Source: an uncultured Anaerocolumna sp.
GTDB lineage: Bacteria; Bacillota; Clostridia; Lachnospirales; Lachnospiraceae
Length of the DNA stretch: 9,945 bases
Assembly: GCA_937901695.1 (NCBI GenBank)
Contig: CALDJN010000269.1
Span: 1 to 9,945, forward strand
Direction: 5' to 3'
The translations under genes were made by a program, and so were the position numbers. Of the stretch, positions 5,641-9,945 are shown piece by piece (position 1 is the first letter of the stretch; each line of letters begins with the position of its first letter). The notes under the pieces are model-generated. The model had not been told where the DNA came from. It saw only the letters and a program-made list of their open reading frames with translations, and made no database searches.

Positions 5641-6513
5641 CTATTTTTTTAAGCTTTTGGCACCACTTACAATCTCTGTTAACTCCTGAGTAATTGAGGA
5701 TTGTCTTGCCCTATTATATAGTAAATCTAAATCTCTTAGCATGTCCTTTGCACTTTTTGTTGCTGCTTCCATAGCAGTCATTCTTGCATTTTGCTCACTT
5801 GAGAAAGCCTCTACTAAAACACCATATATATAACCTTTTAAGTAATTAGGAACAAGATAATTCATTACCACTTCCGGGGTTGGTTCAAAGATTGCATGTT
5901 GATATCCCGCTTTCTTCCTCTCAAATTTTTTTCTTTCTAAGGGTAATATCTGTACAAATTGAACTTCAGATTTCATTGGTGTAATCATTTTATTAAAAAT
6001 TACATAAACGTCGTCTAAATCGCCTTTTTCAAATAATTCTATAATTACTTCTGAAATGCATTGAGCACGATATAAAGTTGGGTTCTGGGCAGTATATAAG
6101 AATTCACGATCAATTTAAATCCCTTTATGCATAAAATACTGCCTTCCTACCTGACCAACCACAAAGAGAGAATTTATTTTGCTTTTTGCCATCTCTTCTT
6201 CTGCTTTTTTTATTACGTTATGATTATAAGCACCTGCTAAACCTTTATCTGCTGTAACAACAATATAACCTTTTTTACGATACCCAGGTCTAATATGTTC
6301 CCTTCTTTCAAAATATACTTGATGAATATGAGGTGCACGTACTAATATATCATATATAGTAGCCTGCAATTTTTCAAAATATGGTTCTGTAGCAAGGAGC
6401 CTTTTTCTTGCTTTTTTTAATTTAGAAGAGGATATTAAATACATGGCATTGGTAATCTTCATAATATCTTTTATACTTTTTATTCTGGAATGAATTTCTT
6501 TCATATCTGCCAT
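5641..6513 (-). pseudogene. atpG: ATP synthase F1 gamma subunit, interrupted by an in-frame stop codon
   Basis: Gamma is the rotor shaft of F1. The gene should make about 290 residues, but codon 133 (6115-6117) is TAA. Before it are 132 normal gamma residues (MADMKEIHSRIKSIKDIMKI, TNAMYLISSSKLKKAR, VVTADKGLAGAYN). After it, in the same frame, are 157 more, from IDREFLYTAQNPTLYRAQ through the C-terminal shaft helix ARMTAMEAATKSAKDML and LYNRARQSSITQELTEIVSGA. No other stop or shift is seen. The start chosen is the ATG at 6513, with GGAGG 7 nt upstream; an ATG at 6534 lacks a ribosome binding site. Without the second half the shaft helix is lost and F1 should not couple. A point nonsense mutation, a sequence error or readthrough are the options. 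A restart at the ATG of 5988 (MITPMKSEV) has no good ribosome binding site. Confidence 0.93.
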
Positions 6514-6564
6514 GATAAACCTCCATTCTGCCATAAACCCGGGAATTTGGGTAGCAGCAAATTT

Positions 6565-6672
6565 GCCATGTGGAAAATCTTTATTTCAACACTAGCTACT
6601 ATTGCATAAATCATCTGCCGGCAGATGATTTACTGCCTCAAATCAGGATGTGAAATGCTCTTTATTTCACAC
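6565..6672. repeat. Imperfect direct repeats around the alpha-gamma gap
   Basis: The minus-strand segment covering the end of atpA (6646-6672, starting GTGTGAAATAAAGAG) recurs about 80 nt downstream (6565-6592, starting GTGTTGAAATAAAGA), with matching tails ending in CCACAT/TCACAT. The first copy also folds on itself: TGTGAAAT (6649-6656) and ATTTCACA (6664-6671) form an 8-bp stem over the atpA stop codon. An old tandem duplication of the 3' end of atpA would explain the pattern and the length of the gap. Confidence 0.5.
6607..6632. repeat. 26-bp perfect palindrome between atpA and atpG
   Basis: Positions 6607-6619 (TAAATCATCTGCC) and 6620-6632 (GGCAGATGATTTA) are exact reverse complements with no spacer. 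In RNA this gives a stem of about 11 bp. No T-run follows on either strand, so it is not an intrinsic terminator. It lies in a 148-nt gap inside an operon whose other junctions are 44 nt or shorter. It could stabilise the upstream message, limit gamma expression relative to alpha, bind a protein, or be a repeat insertion. Confidence 0.8.
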
Positions 6673-8176
6673 TTCCCGAATTCTTAAATTCTTTTGCCGC
6701 ATCTACAATTTGTCCAATTAACTGGTCTGATAATTCTTTCTTTGTATCTATTTCATCAATGATATTAGAATATTTTGCTCTAAAAAAGTCCATTAAATCT
6801 CTTCTGAATTTTTTGATTTCTTTCATAGGAACATCTAATAAAAGTTTGTTATTTGCAACACATAGTAGAATTACCTGCTCATGTAATGGTAAAGGATTTG
6901 CCAATGGTTGTTTTAGTAATTCGACTAATCGTTTACCATGTTCTAAAAGTTCTTTGGTCGCCTTATCTAAATCAGAACTAAATTGGGTAAATACTTCCAT
7001 CTCACAATATTGTGCCAAATCGATACGTAAACTTCCAGCGGCTTTCTTCATGGCTTTTGTCTGGGCTGCGCCACCAACACGGGATACGCTGAGTCCAACG
7101 TTAACAGCAGGTCTTATGCCAGCAAAGAATAATTCAGTTTCTAAGAATATCTGACCATCTGTTATAGAGATAACATTGGTTGGTATATAGGCAGATACAT
7201 CCCCTGCCAAGGTTTCAATAATTGGCAATGCAGTAATAGAACCGCCGCCGTGTTCCTCATCTAATCTGCAAGAACGTTCTAATAATCTGGAATGTAAGTA
7301 GAAAACGTCTCCGGGATATGCTTCACGCCCTGGTGACCTCTCAAGTAAAAGAGACATTGTCCGATAAGCTACTGCATGCTTTGACAAATCATCGTATGCA
7401 ATTAAAACATCTTTACCTTGCCTCATAAAGTATTCTGCCATAGCTGTACCAGAATAAGGTGCAATATATTGTAATGAAGCCAAATCACTTGCAGGTGATG
7501 AAACTACAATGGTATAATCCATTGCACCATATTTCGTTAGGGTACCTACAAGTTGAGCAACGGTAGATGCCTTTTGTCCAATTGCAACATATATGCAGAT
7601 TACATCTTTTCCTTTTTGATTCAAGATGGTATCTGATACTATGGAAGTTTTCCCTGTTTGACGATCCCCTATAATTAGCTCACGCTGTCCCCTTCCAACT
7701 GGAAACATAGAATCTATGGCAAGGATTCCTGTCTCAAGTGGTACTGTTACCGGTTTACGGTCACAAACACCAGGCGCTTCATTTTCAATTGGATAGAAAT
7801 CTTTTGCTTGGATTGCACCTTTACCGTCAATTGGGCTGCCAAGTGAGTCTACAACCCGTCCAATTAAATCTTCCGATACTGGTACACCAGCCCTTTTCTT
7901 TGTTCTTACAACTTTAGAACCTTCTGTTAGTCCATAATCGGAACCAAGCAGTACGCAGCCAATTGTTTTAGTCTGTAAGTTTTGAACAATACCACGTACT
8001 CCTGTTTCAAATTCTACCAATTCTCCATACATGACATTATCCAGACCATATATAGTTGCAATTCCATCACCAATACTTGTAACTATTCCGGTTTCTTTTA
8101 CTACCATTTTAACATCGTAATCTTCTATTTCACTTTTCAAAACGGATATAATATCATTTTGGTCAACATTACTCAC
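6662..8176 (-). CDS. atpA: ATP synthase F1 alpha subunit
   Basis: Alpha alternates with beta in the F1 hexamer, binds non-catalytic nucleotide and supplies the arginine finger. The 504 residues from a GTG at 8176 are the usual length. That start is chosen because TAGGAGGTGA lies 4-6 nt upstream, and the frame's further extension to 8275 (33 residues) overlaps atpH and is not alpha-like. Landmarks: barrel VVKETGIVTSIGDGIATIYG at 25-44, P-loop GDRQTGKT at 170-177, VAIGQKASTVAQLV at 197-210, AYDDLSKHAVAYR at 260-272, and VSRVGGAAQTKAMK at 364-377 with arginine finger R366. The C-terminal helical domain is complete. The stop of atpH and this start are only 4 nt apart and share the ribosome binding site region, so translation is probably coupled. 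A 148-nt gap follows before atpG. Confidence 0.97.
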   Translation of the reverse strand: MSNVDQNDIISVLKSEIEDYDVKMVVKETGIVTSIGDGIATIYGLDNVMYGELVEFETGVRGIVQNLQTKTIGCVLLGSDYGLTEGSKVVRTKKRAGVPVSEDLIGRVVDSLGSPIDGKGAIQAKDFYPIENEAPGVCDRKPVTVPLETGILAIDSMFPVGRGQRELIIGDRQTGKTSIVSDTILNQKGKDVICIYVAIGQKASTVAQLVGTLTKYGAMDYTIVVSSPASDLASLQYIAPYSGTAMAEYFMRQGKDVLIAYDDLSKHAVAYRTMSLLLERSPGREAYPGDVFYLHSRLLERSCRLDEEHGGGSITALPIIETLAGDVSAYIPTNVISITDGQIFLETELFFAGIRPAVNVGLSVSRVGGAAQTKAMKKAAGSLRIDLAQYCEMEVFTQFSSDLDKATKELLEHGKRLVELLKQPLANPLPLHEQVILLCVANNKLLLDVPMKEIKKFRRDLMDFFRAKYSNIIDEIDTKKELSDQLIGQIVDAAKEFKNSGSVK

Positions 8177-8180
8177 CCTT

Positions 8181-8687
8181 TCACCTCCTAGCAAGAGCCT
8201 TTTGTAATTCCAATAGAGTTTCCCTAATACTTTTGTCATATTCCGTATTACCAACCGATAATACATAACCACCAATTAACGAAAGGTCTTCGTTTAACTC
8301 TAGAATAACCCCTGCTCTCTTATATTTCTTACACATCATATCTTTAAGTTGCTGAATGTCTGCTTCATCTGGTCTGGAGGCATATGATAATTTTGCTTTT
8401 ATAATGTTTTTACTATCTAATAAAAGAACTTCATATCCCTCAAAAATCATGTCTACAATATTTATATTTCTATTCTTGGACAATACTTTTAAAAAGCTGC
8501 TAATTTCTTTCGTAAAAATTGAATCAATGACTGCTTCCTTTTCTGTAGGTTTCACTGCTGGATTATCTAAAGCTTCTGTTAATTCATGATTCTCCTGGAA
8601 TAATTGCCTCGTTTCTTGTATGGTTTCTTCATTTATTCCAAGCGAAAATAATACTTTTGCATAGTTGTATGCTTCCTCAGTTATCAT
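8181..8687 (-). CDS. atpH: ATP synthase F1 delta subunit
   Basis: Delta caps the F1 hexamer and joins it to the peripheral stalk made by subunit b. The 168 residues are slightly short for the family (about 175-185). The N-terminal helical bundle (about 1-105) begins ITEEAYNYAKVLFSLG, the Y.(K/R)ALF.LA-like opening, and contains NPAVKPTEKEAVIDSIF. The C-terminal part holds the signature LIGGYVLSVGNTEYDKSIRE (137-156). The ATG at 8687 overlaps the atpF stop in an ATGA junction, so initiation is likely coupled to b translation; only a weak AGGTG lies upstream. Confidence 0.95.
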   Translation of the reverse strand: MITEEAYNYAKVLFSLGINEETIQETRQLFQENHELTEALDNPAVKPTEKEAVIDSIFTKEISSFLKVLSKNRNINIVDMIFEGYEVLLLDSKNIIKAKLSYASRPDEADIQQLKDMMCKKYKRAGVILELNEDLSLIGGYVLSVGNTEYDKSIRETLLELQKALARR

Positions 8688-9175
8688 TTTGAAGCACCTA
8701 CTTCTTTTATGAAAGTACCTAGATATTGTTTATTCATACTATCATCTACATTTTTACCAATTACTTTTGAAGCAGCCAGTAAAGCAATACTTGCAATTTC
8801 TGCCTGTGCGCTTAGAATTGCTTTCTTTCTTTCCAATTCAATTGATTTATTTGCTTCTTGAATGATTTTTGCCGCCTCTTCTTTTGCTTCATTTATTGTC
8901 CTATTATATTCTAATTCCGCTCTATCCCTGGCATCTTTTATGATTCTGATACTCTCCCTGCCTGCTTTATTAAGCTCATCTTCATAATCTTTTCTAAGTT
9001 TATATGCTTCTTCCTTTTTGGCTTCTGCATCATTAATAGAATCCGCTATGGACTGGGTACGTTTCTCCATTATCTCGGTTACAGGACCAAATAAGAACTT
9101 TTTTAAAAATAAAAATAAAACGATTATATTAATAAAAATATATATAATGTTCCAATTTAGCGCTAACAATGACAT
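8684..9175 (-). CDS. atpF: ATP synthase Fo b subunit
   Basis: Subunit b forms the dimeric peripheral stalk that holds F1 against rotation. The 163 residues comprise one membrane helix (about 8-28), a short hinge FGPVTEIMEKR (29-39) typical of b, and a long charged helix rich in Glu, Lys and Ala (about 33-145) that forms the coiled coil and ends in a delta-binding tail. The start is ambiguous: AGGAGG is only 2 nt before the ATG at 9175, whereas a TTG two codons later (9169) sits at the better distance of 8 nt. Either gives essentially the same protein. It lies 9 nt after atpE and overlaps atpH by 4 nt. Confidence 0.95.
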   Translation of the reverse strand: MSLLALNWNIIYIFINIIVLFLFLKKFLFGPVTEIMEKRTQSIADSINDAEAKKEEAYKLRKDYEDELNKAGRESIRIIKDARDRAELEYNRTINEAKEEAAKIIQEANKSIELERKKAILSAQAEIASIALLAASKVIGKNVDDSMNKQYLGTFIKEVGASK

Positions 9176-9184
9176 TCCCTCCTG

Positions 9185-9409
9185 TTATCTTAAGAAAAGT
9201 ATAATCAGGACTGCAATAACAAAACCGTAGATTGCTGTTGCTTCTGCCAAGGCACAGCCTAGCAGTAATGCTTTATTAATATCTCCCTTAGCTTCTGGTT
9301 GCCTGGCAATTGCTTCTGTTGCTTTTGATGTTGCGATACCAATCCCAATTCCTGCTCCAATGCCTGTTAATACTGCCATTCCTGCTCCTATTGCAATTAA
9401 AGTGTTCAT
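9185..9409 (-). CDS. atpE: ATP synthase Fo c subunit (proton-type proteolipid)
   Basis: The c subunits form the rotating ring that carries ions through the membrane. The 74 residues form the usual hairpin: helix 1 (about 3-33) with the glycine series G16-G24 alternating with other residues, the polar loop ARQPEAKGD (35-43), and helix 2 (about 46-72) with the ion-binding carboxylate E56 in GCALAEATAIYGF. Compared with the Na+-binding ring of Ilyobacter tartaricus, its Gln32 position is I23 here and its Ser66 position is A57, so two Na+ ligands are missing and H+ is the likely ion. The ATG at 9409 has AGGAGATG just upstream, a strong site fitting the high copy number of c. It is 27 nt after atpB. 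Confidence 0.97.
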   Translation of the reverse strand: MNTLIAIGAGMAVLTGIGAGIGIGIATSKATEAIARQPEAKGDINKALLLGCALAEATAIYGFVIAVLIILFLR

Positions 9410-9436
9410 ATAAACATCTCCTATCCTATTTTTTTA

Positions 9437-9945
9437 CTAATCTTCCATTTTTTCTTTCATAAATAATGATGTTAAAAATACAAATACATAAGCTTGAATT
9501 AAACCATCAAAAATATCAAAATAAAAACTAAATGGAATTGGAATGATGACCGGGGCTACAATTTTAATCAATTCCATTACTACAAATCCCCCTAGAATAT
9601 TACCAAAAAGTCGCATACATAAGGAAAGTGGACGTATGAATATTTCCAAAATGTTAATTGGTGCCAAGATTGCCATGGGCTCTGAAAAACTTTTTATATA
9701 ACCTTTTTTCCCCTTTGCATGGATTCCAGAATATTCAATAAGAATAATACTCATAATAGCAAGCCCTACTGTAATATTTAAATCTTTCGTTGGAGGAGTA
9801 AATCCTAATATACCAATTACGTTAGAACATGCCAGATATAGAGTCACTGTACCTAGATATGGAATATATCGTTTCCCTTCTTTACCTAAAATATCCTCAA
9901 AAAAATTATTGATAAATCCTACAACCGCTTCCACATAGACTTGTG
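9437..9945 (-). CDS. atpB: ATP synthase Fo a subunit, 5' end outside the window
   Basis: Subunit a holds the two half-channels that bring ions to the c ring. About 168 C-terminal residues are visible; the frame stays open to the right edge (reading QVYVEAVVGFINNFF), so the GTG at 9934 is an internal valine, not a start. The essential arginine is in PLSLCMRLFGNILGGF (codon 9611-9613), and the last helix GLIQAYVFVFLTSLFM carries the conserved polar face. Several membrane helices are evident (about 24-44, 54-70, 86-100, 103-134 and 136-160, counted from the 9934 valine). It is the first visible gene of the operon. Confidence 0.96.
   Translation of the reverse strand, partial: QVYVEAVVGFINNFFEDILGKEGKRYIPYLGTVTLYLACSNVIGILGFTPPTKDLNITVGLAIMSIILIEYSGIHAKGKKGYIKSFSEPMAILAPINILEIFIRPLSLCMRLFGNILGGFVVMELIKIVAPVIIPIPFSFYFDIFDGLIQAYVFVFLTSLFMKEKMED

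Noticed and set aside
6115..6117. Recoding of atpG (programmed frameshift, selenocysteine or pyrrolysine)
   Set aside because: Both halves are in the same frame, so no frameshift is needed. The codon is TAA, not TGA or TAG, so selenocysteine and pyrrolysine insertion do not apply, and the following ATT is not a known strong readthrough context.
6607..6632. Intrinsic terminator between atpA and atpG
   Set aside because: The palindrome is strong but no T-run follows on either strand, and termination here would cut off gamma, beta and epsilon.
8177..8275. N-terminal extension of alpha up to 8275
   Set aside because: The extra 33 residues overlap atpH, are unlike any alpha N-terminus and lack a ribosome binding site, while the GTG at 8176 has an excellent one.

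Overview
The window is AT-rich and every gene that can be supported lies on the minus strand. It suggests a spore-forming, low-GC anaerobic Firmicute, most likely a Lachnospiraceae-type Clostridium. The grounds are protein style (F-type ATPase subunits, UppP), strong AGGAGG-type ribosome binding sites, and a LysM plus glycoside-hydrolase-18 protein without a signal peptide, as in spore cortex or coat proteins. The species cannot be fixed from the sequence alone.

Right two thirds (about 3540-9945): an F1Fo ATP synthase operon read right to left in the standard order a-c-b-delta-alpha-gamma-beta-epsilon (atpB, atpE, atpF, atpH, atpA, atpG, atpD, atpC). atpB runs off the right edge. Two intrinsic terminators follow atpC. 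The c subunit lacks the usual Na+ ligands, so the ring is probably proton-driven. The operon has one serious anomaly: atpG (gamma) carries an in-frame TAA at codon 133, with normal gamma sequence on both sides in the same frame. Other oddities are an unusually long alpha-gamma gap (148 nt) with a 26-bp perfect palindrome, a beta gene whose good Shine-Dalgarno points at an ATA codon rather than the ATG, and an epsilon gene whose Shine-Dalgarno is partly folded into a hairpin.

Middle (about 1148-3450): uppP (undecaprenyl-diphosphate phosphatase) with its own sigma-A-like promoter, then a two-LysM, GH18-fold protein in which the catalytic glutamate is replaced by valine.

Left end (1-1147): an accessory, decayed-looking stretch. 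It holds a roughly 109-bp inverted-repeat element of the TGTCATTCTGAG type, two overlapping coding-like frames that look like a frameshifted gene remnant, a small intact DUF6054-like gene, short tandem repeats, a 5'-truncated methyltransferase remnant, and possibly the first codons of another gene leaving the left edge.

No CRISPR array, tRNA, rRNA, transposase gene or clearly new multi-gene system is visible. The interest is in the damaged atpG, the unusual translation signals in the atp operon, the GH18 pseudoenzyme and the small repeat element.
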